A stretch of DNA of 64,000 nucleotides, taken from NCBI RefSeq assembly GCF_036013935.1, contig NZ_CP107902.1:186001-250000 (forward strand), given 5' to 3'. Source of the DNA: Streptomyces sp. NBC_00461 (lineage in GTDB: Bacteria > Actinomycetota > Actinomycetes > Streptomycetales > Streptomycetaceae). The position numbers were made by a program, and so were the translations under genes. How positions within the stretch are numbered: the first letter of the stretch is position 1; each line of letters opens with the position of its first letter. Below the pieces are notes generated by a model. It saw nothing but the letters and a program-made list of their open reading frames with translations, made no database searches and was not told where the DNA came from. This document shows positions 9,064 to 17,914 of the stretch, piece after piece.

Positions 9064-9615
9064 ATGACGCCACGTCACGACGAGACCTTGCTGCCACCAC
9101 GCACGGCTGCAGCGTCCGGCTCCCGAAGACCGCAGGCTCTCTTCCTCGGCGACCCCCCGGCCTCCACCGCGAATCTGGCCGTGCGCAGCGGCCTGGGCAG
9201 CACCCCGTTCACCGCCCGCCGCATCCCCGCCACCGCCAACAGCTGCTACATCGCACGGAAGTTCACACGCCAGGCCGTGCTGCGGTGGAACCTCGACGCC
9301 ATCTGTGACGACGCCGTCCAGATCGCCTCCGAGCTCGTCGCCAACGCCATCCGCCACGGTCAGAGCCACACCGCCGCATCGGACGAGGAGCAAAGTGCCG
9401 TGTGGCTGGCACTGGCCCTGCGCCCTCAGACACTGCTGTGCGTGGTACGCGACCCGAGCCGACGCCGCCCGATGCTCACCCCTCCCCCACCCCTGGCCGA
9501 ACGCCACCGCGGACTGCCCATCGTCAACGCACTCAGCAACACCTGGGGCTGGACCACCAACCCCCAGACACGCGGCAAAACCGTGTGGGCACGCGTCACT
9601 TTGCCTGCCGCCTGA
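9064..9615 (+). CDS. RsbW-like HATPase (serine-kinase type ATP-binding protein)
   Basis: 183 residues. ELVANAIRHG is the N-box of the GHKL ATPase fold, RDPSRRRP with the preceding CVVRD is the G1 region, and GLPIVNALSNTWGW the G2/lid part. Streptomyces has many such anti-sigma-kinase-like proteins, usually next to XRE/DUF397 genes as here. The N-terminal 60 residues are a variable tail. ATG 9064 follows ggggga at an acceptable distance. Confidence 0.85.
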   Translation: MTPRHDETLLPPRTAAASGSRRPQALFLGDPPASTANLAVRSGLGSTPFTARRIPATANSCYIARKFTRQAVLRWNLDAICDDAVQIASELVANAIRHGQSHTAASDEEQSAVWLALALRPQTLLCVVRDPSRRRPMLTPPPPLAERHRGLPIVNALSNTWGWTTNPQTRGKTVWARVTLPAA

Positions 9616-9720
9616 GGCACCAGCTCATCTGGTGACTGGCGACGTAGATGGGGGCTGGCAGTGATGCTGCGGATAGGCATGTCACGGGCAGGCCGAGGCG
9701 CCTCGCCTTGCCGCTTGTTG

Positions 9721-11311
9721 CCTGAGCTTGGCGTTTAACGTCGCAGGTCACTCGACCTGCTGATCTGCGGTTCTTTCCGAGACAGCGGAGGCGGCCGTTC
9801 TCCACGCTTCGAGATGTCGAGTCACGAAGTACAAGAGAACGGCCGCTGTGTATGAGTCTGTCTGTCGACGCGCCCGCAGGCGAGGCGTTGGACGTGTTGT
9901 CCCGCTTTCGGGTCGAGTTCTACGAATGCCTCTACGCCCGCGCGGATGCGCTCTTCGAACTCACCGACGCGGTGCTGTGCGCGGACGGGCCGGTGAAGAC
10001 GCTGGTCGAGCTGTCGCTGGCGGTCGAGCATCGCCGTGGGCACGGCGCCCTGTACGCAGCCTTGGACCGGGGCTGGACGGAGCCGACGCGGTTGCGCCGG
10101 GCCCTGGCCGGCCTGCCGCTGCCAAGGGCGGCCGACGGGCGCATCGTGCTGGCCGTGGATGTGTCCAACTGGTTGCGCCCGGACGCCCCCACCAGCGACG
10201 ACCGGCTGTTCTGCCACGTCTATGGACGCGGTGACCGCAAGACGGACCAGCTGATTCCCGGATGGCCGTACTCCTTCATCGGCGCGCTGGAGACCGGCCG
10301 CACCTCGTGGGTCGCGCTGCTGGACGCCGTGCGCCTGGGCCCCGCCGATGACGCGACCGCCGTCACCACCACCCAACTACGCGATGTCATCAGGCGGTTG
10401 ACGCAGGCAGGGCATTGGCATCCGGGCGATCCCGAGATCCTGATCGTGATGGACTCCGGCTACGACGTCGCCTACCTCTCCCACGCCCTCGCGGATCTGC
10501 CGGTCGTGCTGGTCGGGCGCCTGCGCTCGGACCGCTTCATGCTCCGCGACCCGGGCCCGGCCCGCTGCGGCCCGAAGGGCGGACGGCCCCGCCGGCACGG
10601 CGGCGTCCTCACCTTCGCCAAGCCCGACAGCTGGCACGAGCCCGACGTCACCACCAGCACGGACACCACCCGCTACGGCAAGGCCCAAGCGACCGCCTGG
10701 GACCGGATACACCCACGACTCACCCACCGCGGCCCCTGGCTGGACCACGCCCAGGAGGAACTGCCCGTCCTGCACGGCACGTTGATCCGTCTCAAGGTCG
10801 AGCGCCTGCCGGGCGACCGCGACCCGAAACCGGTCTGGCTGTGGTGCTCCGCCACCGCCGCCACCAGCGCTCAGGTGGACCTGTGGTGGCAGTCCTTCCT
10901 GCGCAGATTCGATCTTGAGCACACCTTCAGGCTCATGAAACAGACGCTCGGGTGGACCGCCCCGCAGGTCCGCCACGCCGACACCGCCGACCTGTGGACC
11001 TGGCTCGTCATCGATGCCCACACCCAGCTCCGCCTCGCCCGCCCCCTCGCCGAAGACCTCCGCCGCCCCTGGGAACGCCGCACCGAACCCCGCCGCCTCA
11101 CTCCCGCCCGCGTCCGCCGCGGGTTTCGCAACCTCCGACCGACCACGGCCTGCCCGGCAGCCGCACCGAAACCGTCCCGCCCCGGCCCGGGACGGCCACC
11201 CGGTTCGAAGAACAGCAACCGCGCCAAGCGCCACGACGTCGGCAAGACCGTCAAACGCGCCGAGACCATCAAGGAACACCAGGCCCGCCGAGGATAAACG
11301 TCAAGCTGAGG
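9721..11311. mobile_element. complete insertion sequence with imperfect terminal inverted repeats
   Basis: The left end cctgagcttggcgttta (9721-9737) matches the reverse complement of the right end, cctcagcttgacgttta (right copy at 11295-11311), at 15 of 17 positions. Between them lies one transposase gene. The element is about 1.6 kb and lies directly after the HATPase gene. I cannot see a clear target duplication. Confidence 0.7.
9852..11297 (+). CDS. DDE transposase
   Basis: 481 residues, intact. The catalytic blocks appear as LAVDVSNWLRPD (first Asp), ILIVMDSGYDVAYL (second Asp) and LRRFDLEHTFRLMKQTLGW (Glu in an E-H-T-F context like the YREK region of IS4/IS701-type enzymes). A basic Pro/Arg-rich tail (RPGPGRPPGSKNSNRAKR) follows. 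It catalyses transposition of the surrounding element. The family is a Streptomyces type related to IS4/IS701; finer placement needs a database. Confidence 0.85.
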   Translation: MSLSVDAPAGEALDVLSRFRVEFYECLYARADALFELTDAVLCADGPVKTLVELSLAVEHRRGHGALYAALDRGWTEPTRLRRALAGLPLPRAADGRIVLAVDVSNWLRPDAPTSDDRLFCHVYGRGDRKTDQLIPGWPYSFIGALETGRTSWVALLDAVRLGPADDATAVTTTQLRDVIRRLTQAGHWHPGDPEILIVMDSGYDVAYLSHALADLPVVLVGRLRSDRFMLRDPGPARCGPKGGRPRRHGGVLTFAKPDSWHEPDVTTSTDTTRYGKAQATAWDRIHPRLTHRGPWLDHAQEELPVLHGTLIRLKVERLPGDRDPKPVWLWCSATAATSAQVDLWWQSFLRRFDLEHTFRLMKQTLGWTAPQVRHADTADLWTWLVIDAHTQLRLARPLAEDLRRPWERRTEPRRLTPARVRRGFRNLRPTTACPAAAPKPSRPGPGRPPGSKNSNRAKRHDVGKTVKRAETIKEHQARRG

Positions 11312-11883
11312 GCCACTCAACTGTGCGACTAAACCTGGAAGTTCGGAAAGGCTTGACCAGGGCGAGGCCACCGCGCGCCTACCCCCGACCGTGGAATGCT
11401 CACCACCGCCGTCTGTCCGTTGAAGGCAACCAATGCACCTTCCACTGGGACTCCGATCCCCACCCCGAAGACCTTCGCGCCGCCCTCACCGACCCCGTCA
11501 TCGGACTCGCCGGCGCCGCCGCCCACCCAACCCGTGACGGATGGCCCCTGCACTACAAACTCGCCCGCCTCACCGTCCACGCCGCGACATACACACCCCA
11601 GCTGGCATGACCCTGAGGGGCTAATGACGCTCTTGAAATGGCTCTGTCCGCAGTTCCGGATGCTGTTGGTGATCTCTAGCTGTTGCGGGCCAGGACGTTG
11701 GTGTCGGCCGCGTGTGGCATGGCCAAGGCCCCTGGTTCGTGGCCGCCCGGGATGGCCGCGGCGGCTCTGTTACCTCCGGGGAGGAAGGCCTTGCACGCGT
11801 CCGGGCTGCTTCGGTGGGCCAGCGCTCGTGCCCGACCTGACAGTTGGGTATGACGGCCGCCGACATGCAGGCCGCATACGGAT

Positions 11884-11917
11884 GGAGGGCCCAAAGCCGT
11901 ATGGTTTTGGGCCCTCC
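11884..11917 (-). terminator. 12-bp perfect hairpin downstream of the tRNA fragment
   Basis: ggagggcccaaa (11884-11895) pairs perfectly with tttgggccctcc (11906-11917), loop 10 nt. In the direction of the tRNA (minus strand) it lies just beyond the mature 3' end, as expected for the tRNA's own terminator. Confidence 0.65.
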
Positions 11918-11924
11918 ACCTGCA

Positions 11925-11951
11925 GTAGCGGGGACAGGATTTGAACCTGCG
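11925..11951 (-). pseudogene. 3' fragment of an initiator tRNA (T-arm and acceptor strand)
   Basis: Minus-strand sequence starts cgcaggttcaaatcctgtcc and continues to ccccgctac. This is the T-stem/loop (GGTTCAAATCC) and 3' acceptor strand of the Streptomyces initiator tRNA(CAT) as I remember it. The rest of that tRNA is not upstream here but at 16744-16794 in the same orientation. The 3' end of a tRNA gene is a classical attachment site for tyrosine integrases, and an integrase gene starts 65 bp away. Confidence 0.7.
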
Positions 11952-12016
11952 GTGTATTGACCGAACTAACTTAGGCGTTTTCGCAGGTCAGGGGGTGTTT
12001 CTGTTAAGTTCCGGCA

Positions 12017-13306
12017 GTGCGTGATGCAAGGACAGTTGAACGAGATCTGAAGACCTTTGTGCTGCCCGAGATCGGGCGGTTGCAAGCGACGGGAGACGCC
12101 TGGGAGCCGTACCGACTGATCGACCCGGAAGGCCGGCCCGTCGAACCCGTCGCGGTCTACTTCAAGGACCTGCTCGCCGCAGACAGCCCTGCCACCACGC
12201 TGTACTCGTACGGCAACGACCTGCTCCGCTGGTGGCGATTCCTGTGGGCTCACGACATCAAGTGGGACCGCGCGGTACGTGAGGACGCCCGGGACTTCAC
12301 CCTGTGGATGCAGCTCGCCGACAAGCCGGTCCGCGTGCACTGGCGACACCGCAGCAAGAACCCGGCCGAGATACCCCGCCGCAAGCCCCCGACCCTCGCG
12401 CCGGGAACGCCGAACCCGGTGACCGGGAAGCCGACGGTCGGCAAGAAGTACGCACCCAGCACCCGGGCCCACTGCGAAACCGTGCTGCGGACCTTCTACG
12501 ACTTCCACCTCGGCCTCAACAGCGGCCAGTTGCTGGTCAACCCGTTCCCTCTGGACCGCAACCGCCGCAAGGGGCGGCCCCACGCCCACCACAACCCGGC
12601 GGACGAGTTCAAGCACGAACGGACCGGCCGCTACCGGCCGACCGTCCCGGAACGGATCCCCCGCCGAATTCCGGACGACAAGTACACCGAGGTCTTCGCC
12701 GGCCTGCGCTCGCATCGCGACCGCGCCCTGCTCGCCTTCTGGGCCTCCAGCGCCGCCCGGTCGGAAGAGTTGCTGACCGCGACCGAACGCGACGCCCTGC
12801 CCGGCCAGCAGCTCATCGGCGTGATCCGCAAAGGCACCCAGGACTACCAGCAACTCCCCACGTCCCCCGACGCGTTCATCTGGCTCCGGCTCTACCAGGA
12901 AGAAGCCTGGAAGAAGGGCGTCCCACGAGGCCGCAACCAGCCGCTTTGGTGGACTCTGCGGCGCCCCTGGCGGCCTCTTGAATACGACGCGGCCCGGATG
13001 ATGTTCAACCGCGCCAACGAGCTCCTGGGCGCCAACTGGACACTCCACGACCTGCGGCACACCGCCACCTACCGCATGACCGAGGATCCCGAAATGTCGC
13101 TGACCCACGTCCAGCACATCCTCGGCCACAAGGACCAGCGCACGCTGCAGAAGTACATCCGCCCGAGCCGGGACGAGGTCATCTCGGCCGGTCTGGCACA
13201 CCACGCCCGACAGGAGGCGAAGAAGAAGAACCCGCCGCCGGCTCCCGCGGCACCCGCCTACAACGAGGACTCGCTGAACACCCTCTTCGGAGGGCTCGTC
13301 GCATGA
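12017..13306 (+). CDS. tyrosine recombinase, 429 residues
   Basis: Complete active site: Arg in SSAARSEELL, the box LHDLRHTATYR (H-x-L-R-H), and HILGHKDQRTLQKY with the nucleophile Tyr. The N-terminal half (YSYGNDLLRWWRFLWAHDI) is a SAM-like core-binding domain. The gene overlaps the next recombinase gene by ATGA, so both are made together. It starts at GTG 12017, close to the tRNA 3' fragment. Role: site-specific integration or excision of the surrounding element. Confidence 0.9.
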   Translation: MRDARTVERDLKTFVLPEIGRLQATGDAWEPYRLIDPEGRPVEPVAVYFKDLLAADSPATTLYSYGNDLLRWWRFLWAHDIKWDRAVREDARDFTLWMQLADKPVRVHWRHRSKNPAEIPRRKPPTLAPGTPNPVTGKPTVGKKYAPSTRAHCETVLRTFYDFHLGLNSGQLLVNPFPLDRNRRKGRPHAHHNPADEFKHERTGRYRPTVPERIPRRIPDDKYTEVFAGLRSHRDRALLAFWASSAARSEELLTATERDALPGQQLIGVIRKGTQDYQQLPTSPDAFIWLRLYQEEAWKKGVPRGRNQPLWWTLRRPWRPLEYDAARMMFNRANELLGANWTLHDLRHTATYRMTEDPEMSLTHVQHILGHKDQRTLQKYIRPSRDEVISAGLAHHARQEAKKKNPPPAPAAPAYNEDSLNTLFGGLVA

Positions 13307-15756
13307 CCACCGCAACGCTCACGGCGCCGCCGCAGACTCCGCGCACGCTCGCCGGCGCCGAGGCCACCACGCTTCTGCAGAAGTTCCCGCCCCGCCAGAA
13401 CCCCGAAGCCTGGCACATGACCGAAGCCGACACCGACTACATCCTGGCGTTGCTCGGCCACCGGCCTCTCCGCGCCGACGGCCGGAGCGCACAGGCCACG
13501 CGCATGGTCGGTGCCCGCGCGATCCTGGCCTGGCTGACGAGCTTCCCCGGCTCGACATGGCAGGCCAGTTGGGACGCGAGCCCAGCCGCTCTCTCACCCG
13601 GAGGCTGGCACAGCACGGTCCTCGAGTGGGCCGTTCCCACGGTCGGCCGACGGCCCACTTCGTCCTGCTTGGCCTCCGGCGCACTGGCCTTGATCTGCGC
13701 GGACGTCATCCGCCCGTCCCCGGCATGGCTGGCGGCCAGTTCCTCGAATGCCCTGCGCCCAGCCATGGCCGCGGCCCGAGATCCCGAAGGATTCGCCCGC
13801 CTGGAGGCCGCGTTCCCCGCGGACATCCGGACCACGCGGCATGCCTCCGGGGCACTCAAAGCCGTCGCCCGCATCCTGGCGGCCTTCGGCGGCCGCGTCG
13901 AGGACATCGTCGTCGGCGACCTTCTCGCCCTGCTCCAGCTGACCAGTCACGACGGGGCCCGCGGCACCCGGATCGCATACTCCGCCTTGCGTGACCTTGG
14001 TCAGTTCCCGCCGGACGCCCCGGCCACGCTGCTGCGGCTACACACCCGCACCGGGCAGGTGACCCCGGCGGAACTCGTGGACCGCTACGACCTGCGCTTT
14101 CGTCTAGTCCGCGACCTCCTCGTCGACTACCTCACCGAACGTCAGCCCTCGCTCGACCACAACTCTCTGATCAATCTGTCGGCGGCCCTGGCCAGCAACT
14201 TCTGGAGCGACCTGGAACGCCATCACGAGGGCATCGACTCGCTCCACCTGACCCCGGACGTTGCGGCCGCCTGGAAGGCCCGGGTCAGCACGGTCACCCG
14301 TCGCCGTCGCCTGCCGGGCGGCCAGGTCGTCGAGACGACCGAACCGCGCAGCAGTGCACCCTCGATCAAGAATCTCGTCCGGTCCTTCTACCTCGACATC
14401 GCCCAGTGGGCCCTGGACGAGCCGGCCCGGTGGGGCCCTTGGGCGGCACCTTGCCCCATCACCGAAGCCGACTGCTCGGACAAGAAGGTCAAGCAACAGC
14501 AGAAGACCGCCTCGGACCAGCGGACGCGTGAGCGACTCCCCGTCCTGCCCGCGCTCATCCGTGTCGCCGACCGCCAGCTCAGAGAAGCCCGCGTTCGCCT
14601 GGATGCGCTCCACGCTGCCCCGCTCGGCACCCAGTTCACCGTCCTCGGCGAGGTCTTCTCCGCACCGAAGAGCACTTCCCGGGCCGGTCTCACGGGCCAG
14701 GCATACGACTCCTCAGGCCGTCGACGCGACTTCGAGGCCGAAGAGAAGCGGGCCTTCTGGGGCTGGGCCACCATCGAAATCCTGCGGCACACCGGCATCC
14801 GCATCGAGGAACTGCTGGAGCTCGGACACCACAGCATCATCCGTTACAAGCTTCCCACCACCGGGGAAGTCGTTCCGCTTCTCCAAATCGCGCCGTCGAA
14901 AACTGACCAAGAACGTCTACTGCTGGTCACTCCCGAACTGGCCGACGTCCTGAGCGCGGTGGTCACCCGAGTCCGCGCTGCGAACGGGGCAATCCCGTCC
15001 GTCCATAGCTACGACATCCACGAGAAGGTCTGGAACGAACCAATTCCGCTTCTCTATCAGTGGAACGTCGCTGGCGAAAGGCGGCCGATCTCGTCCAATA
15101 CCGTCCGCGATGCCCTCAACGATGTGCTCATGGCGACCGGATTGACCGACGTCACCGGAAAGCCGTTGAAGTTCCAACCTCACGACTTTCGACGGATCTT
15201 CATCACGGACGCCATCCTCAATGGGTTGCCGCCACACATCGCTCAAGTCATCGCAGGTCACAGCAATATCAACACGACCATGGGTTACAACGCCGTCTAT
15301 CCGGCACAGGCCATCGAGGCCCACCGGTCGTTCATCTCGCGCCGTCGCACCCTTCGCCCCAACGAAGAATACCGAGCGGTCACATCGGAGGAATGGAAGG
15401 AGTTCCTGGACCACTTCGAGCGGCGCAAACTGGCGCTGGGATCATGTGGGCGAGCATACGGGACGGACTGCATCCACGAGCACGCTTGTGTTCGCTGCCC
15501 GGTCCTCATCGTGGATCCCGATGAACGAGGGCGACTTGTCGAAATTCGCGACAACCTCAATGCCCGGATCGCCGAAGCCGAACGGGAAGGCTGGCTCGGC
15601 GAGGTCGAGGGTCTCTCAGTGAGCCGGGACGCCGCAGATGAGAAGATCGCTCAGCTTGACGCAAGGCAGAAGAAGAAGGACTCGCCAGTGTTCATGGGGA
15701 TTCCGAGCTTCAACCAGATTGCCGCTCGCACCAGCTCTGCAACCAACGGAGCCTGA
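13303..15756 (+). CDS. large tyrosine recombinase, 817 residues
   Basis: The C-terminal third carries the active site: Arg in LRHTGIRIEELLELG, FQPHDFRRIFITDAI (H-x-F-R-R), and IAGHSNINTTMGYNAVYP with the nucleophile Tyr. The first 400 residues are long for the family and unassigned. A short Cys motif near the C-terminus (SCGRAYGTDCIHEHACVRC) may bind metal. Coupled to the upstream recombinase by ATGA. Paired recombinases of this kind form stand-alone mobile modules in Streptomyces. Confidence 0.88.
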   Translation: MTTATLTAPPQTPRTLAGAEATTLLQKFPPRQNPEAWHMTEADTDYILALLGHRPLRADGRSAQATRMVGARAILAWLTSFPGSTWQASWDASPAALSPGGWHSTVLEWAVPTVGRRPTSSCLASGALALICADVIRPSPAWLAASSSNALRPAMAAARDPEGFARLEAAFPADIRTTRHASGALKAVARILAAFGGRVEDIVVGDLLALLQLTSHDGARGTRIAYSALRDLGQFPPDAPATLLRLHTRTGQVTPAELVDRYDLRFRLVRDLLVDYLTERQPSLDHNSLINLSAALASNFWSDLERHHEGIDSLHLTPDVAAAWKARVSTVTRRRRLPGGQVVETTEPRSSAPSIKNLVRSFYLDIAQWALDEPARWGPWAAPCPITEADCSDKKVKQQQKTASDQRTRERLPVLPALIRVADRQLREARVRLDALHAAPLGTQFTVLGEVFSAPKSTSRAGLTGQAYDSSGRRRDFEAEEKRAFWGWATIEILRHTGIRIEELLELGHHSIIRYKLPTTGEVVPLLQIAPSKTDQERLLLVTPELADVLSAVVTRVRAANGAIPSVHSYDIHEKVWNEPIPLLYQWNVAGERRPISSNTVRDALNDVLMATGLTDVTGKPLKFQPHDFRRIFITDAILNGLPPHIAQVIAGHSNINTTMGYNAVYPAQAIEAHRSFISRRRTLRPNEEYRAVTSEEWKEFLDHFERRKLALGSCGRAYGTDCIHEHACVRCPVLIVDPDERGRLVEIRDNLNARIAEAEREGWLGEVEGLSVSRDAADEKIAQLDARQKKKDSPVFMGIPSFNQIAARTSSATNGA

Positions 15757-15767
15757 GTGTCCCCGAT

Positions 15768-15796
15768 CCGCCCCCGTATCTCAGGACCGGGGGCGG
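15768..15796 (+). terminator. terminator of the recombinase operon
   Basis: ccgcccccg (15768-15776) pairs with cgggggcgg (15788-15796), 9 bp with an 11-nt loop, followed by tcgcatttt. It lies 12 bp after the stop of the second recombinase gene. Confidence 0.75.
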
Positions 15797-15918
15797 TCGC
15801 ATTTTCGCCGGTCCGTGACCGGCAACCTTTGCCACGTTGGCGGGGTTTTGCCGGGCGCAGCGAGAAAACGATCGTGCAGCTAGCGGGACCCCGACGGGTC
15901 ACTGCAGCAAACTGACGA

Positions 15919-16599
15919 TCAAGCGTCATTACGATTTCTACGAGAGTGCATCATCGGCAGATCCGGGGACCACGGAATACTCCTAACTTCCTGATTAATC
16001 GCCTCGTCAAGCCGCGCTCGCTCTGGTGTGACCCGCTCCCGCCACAACTCGGCACGCGCCTCTAGGGGCAAGCCATCGACGGATCTAAGGATCTGCTCAG
16101 CTCTTCTTTTGACTGCCCATGCAAAATTTCGCACTTCTCCGCTAGCCACCATACACAAGACGTGCTCGAGCTCATGGATGTCGTGATAGGCGTCTCGCAT
16201 TTCATCAGTTCTAACCGTCTCCGCCAGTGCAGCACGCCGAAGGCGGTCGATCGCACCCTGAAACTGCACGGCGGTGTTGTGACTCAACTGCTGCATTAAC
16301 CGCTCCCGCTCTATCACAGCCGCTCGGTGAGCCATCTCCATATCGTTTTGGTGCGTAGCCCTCACGACCTCAAGGGCGCTCCGCCGTGAGGCTTCCGCCA
16401 CGCTCAGCGCAGTGCGGTGATTAGCCTCAGCTTGCTCTAGTGCGGCGCGATGGTTCGCCTCCGCCACCTCCGTCGCCGAGCGGTGGCTCGCCTCGGCCTG
16501 TTCCAGAGCCGCGCGCTTCTGCCAACGAGCTACAACCAAGGTCGCTGGTATGCCTGCTAGCGCCAACAACGCTGCAATGCCACTTAGGTCCATGGTCAT
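15919..16599 (-). CDS. membrane-anchored coiled-coil protein with 11-residue repeats
   Basis: 226 residues. N-terminal hydrophobic segment (GIAALLALAGIPATLVVA), then five consecutive 11-residue repeats starting at residue about 30, of the form AALEQAEANHR / SATEVAEANHR / TALSVAEASRR / SALEVVRATHQ. Such hendecads form a long coiled coil. The C-terminal 100 residues are helical (ELEHVLCMVASGEVRNFAWA) without recognised domain. Probably anchored in the membrane with a cytoplasmic rod. Function unknown; similar in outline to the protein at 61400-61954. ATG 16593 is an alternative start. Confidence 0.6.
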   Translation of the reverse strand: MTMDLSGIAALLALAGIPATLVVARWQKRAALEQAEASHRSATEVAEANHRAALEQAEANHRTALSVAEASRRSALEVVRATHQNDMEMAHRAAVIERERLMQQLSHNTAVQFQGAIDRLRRAALAETVRTDEMRDAYHDIHELEHVLCMVASGEVRNFAWAVKRRAEQILRSVDGLPLEARAELWRERVTPERARLDEAINQEVRSIPWSPDLPMMHSRRNRNDA

Positions 16600-16743
16600 A
16601 CATGATGAAGCCGGGAAGCTGCATCTGAACCACAGAAGGGAATCCGTCGCTGCCAGTTCGGCGACTGGAGGAGGCCGCTGGGTTCGCGCTCGGTTCCTTG
16701 GCGTGTCAAGCAGCCCTGCCTGTCACGGCACTAGTTCGGAGAA

Positions 16744-16794
16744 GACCTCTGGGTTATGAGGGCCCAGCGAGCTACCGAGCTGCTCCACCCCGCG
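16744..16794 (-). pseudogene. 5' fragment of an initiator tRNA with widened anticodon loop
   Basis: Minus strand begins cgcggggtggagcagctcgg and runs through tagctcgctggg, ccctcataa and cccagaggtc. This is positions 1 to about 49 of the initiator tRNA (anticodon CAT, G-rich acceptor and D-arm), then the match stops. Compared with the sequence I expect, two extra C residues enlarge the anticodon loop to nine. The missing T-arm and acceptor strand lie 4.8 kb away at 11925-11951. Not a functional tRNA. Confidence 0.7.
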
Positions 16795-16905
16795 TCGATA
16801 GACCGCAGCCTACGGCATGCGAGTGGTCCGAGCGCGCCATTACTCGCGGCCGGAGCTGTACGGGCGACTCCAGACGGTGCCTCAACCCCGGTCCGCTGAA
16901 GCGAT

Positions 16906-17649
16906 CTACGGTGCGGTGTCTTCAAGGAGTTGAGGGCCGTTGTTGCGGACGTTGTTGACTGCTGTGGAGACCGGCCGGGCGTCCAGGTGGCCGTCGGCGG
17001 GCTGGGGCAGCAGTGCACGCAACTCGTCGGGGTCCTGGTGGTGGGGGTCGAGCCACGCGTCGTAGTGCTCCGGGGTGAGCGCCAGCGGCATGCGCGGGTG
17101 CACGTGGCCAGCTGCGTCGGTGGCTTCGGTGGTGATGATGGTGCAGGTCATCAGCCAGGCGGACGGGTCGTCGTCCTGCTTGACTGCTGGATCGCGCCAG
17201 TACTCGTACAGTCCGGCGAGCGCCATCATCTGGTCGTTCTCGGGGTGGATGAAGTACGGCTGCTTGCGGGCCTTGCCCGTGTCCTGATCTTTGAGCTGCT
17301 GCCACTCGTAGAAGCCGTCGGCGGGCAACAGACAGCGGCGCTTGGCGAACGCGCGGCGGTAGGCGGGCTTCTCGTGCACGGTCTCCACCCGTGCGTTGAT
17401 CATCCGGGCGCCAACCTTCACATCCTTCGCCCACGACGGCACCAGGCCCCAGCGCAGCGGCCGCAACTGCCTGCCCTCCGGTGCGGCGTGATCATGTCCG
17501 CGCGCGGTGCGCTCGAGGACAGCCCACACATCGTTGGGCGGCGCGACATTCCAGTTCGGCGCGAGCGTCTCCTCGGCACGCCAGTCGGTGACCTGGAAGA
17601 GCTGGACCACATCCTCGGCACTGCGGGTGGAGACGTATCGGCCACACAT
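16906..17649 (-). CDS. SRAP/YedK-HMCES-type abasic-site protein
   Basis: 247 residues, started at ATG 17649 so that Cys2 becomes the N-terminal residue after Met removal, as the family requires. It shows MCGRYV, the MINARVET segment with the conserved Asn, GFYEWQ with the catalytic Glu, and HPRMPLAL with the conserved His. These proteins form a covalent link with abasic sites in single-stranded DNA, protecting it from breakage and error-prone bypass. DnaE2- and ImuB-like genes lie 4 kb away, in keeping with a DNA-damage theme. The frame could extend upstream but that would bury Cys2. Confidence 0.92.
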   Translation of the reverse strand: MCGRYVSTRSAEDVVQLFQVTDWRAEETLAPNWNVAPPNDVWAVLERTARGHDHAAPEGRQLRPLRWGLVPSWAKDVKVGARMINARVETVHEKPAYRRAFAKRRCLLPADGFYEWQQLKDQDTGKARKQPYFIHPENDQMMALAGLYEYWRDPAVKQDDDPSAWLMTCTIITTEATDAAGHVHPRMPLALTPEHYDAWLDPHHQDPDELRALLPQPADGHLDARPVSTAVNNVRNNGPQLLEDTAP

Positions 17650-17914
17650 GCAGCCACTGTGCCACCGGCCGGGCGGATCGAAGAACTGTCTGGCGCCCCC
17701 GTGCCGGGTCGTGTCCCGAAGCTGCGGCAGGGCGTCCGTAGTGCCGACGCGGGACATGGTCGCGGTTCTCATAGCCGGGCCCGTGCTCGTACGTGATGAA
17801 TTGAACCGGTTGGCCAGCTCAACATCGTCACCGAGGGCCGCGACACGACAGGTCGGAGGTGCCGTTGGCCGCGCGAAGTGGACGGTGCTGGCAGATCGCC
17901 CGGGGGTGTCGGGT

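Larger units (their letters stand above)
11311..12016. other. no clear complete gene; possible gene end, hairpin and tRNA 3' fragment
   Basis: An open frame ending at TGA 11608-11610 reads QCTFHWDSDPHPEDLRAALT and HYKLARLTVHAATYTPQL. It looks protein-like but has no start with a ribosome binding site, so it may be the 3' end of a gene cut by the insertion sequence. From 11611 to 11880 I see no gene. A 12-bp hairpin and the 3' part of an initiator tRNA follow, then about 65 bp before the integrase start. Confidence 0.45.

Noticed and set aside
16370..16520. 33-bp repeats as a possible CRISPR or tandem-repeat locus
   Set aside because: They are codons of the 11-residue coiled-coil repeats in one frame, with no spacers.
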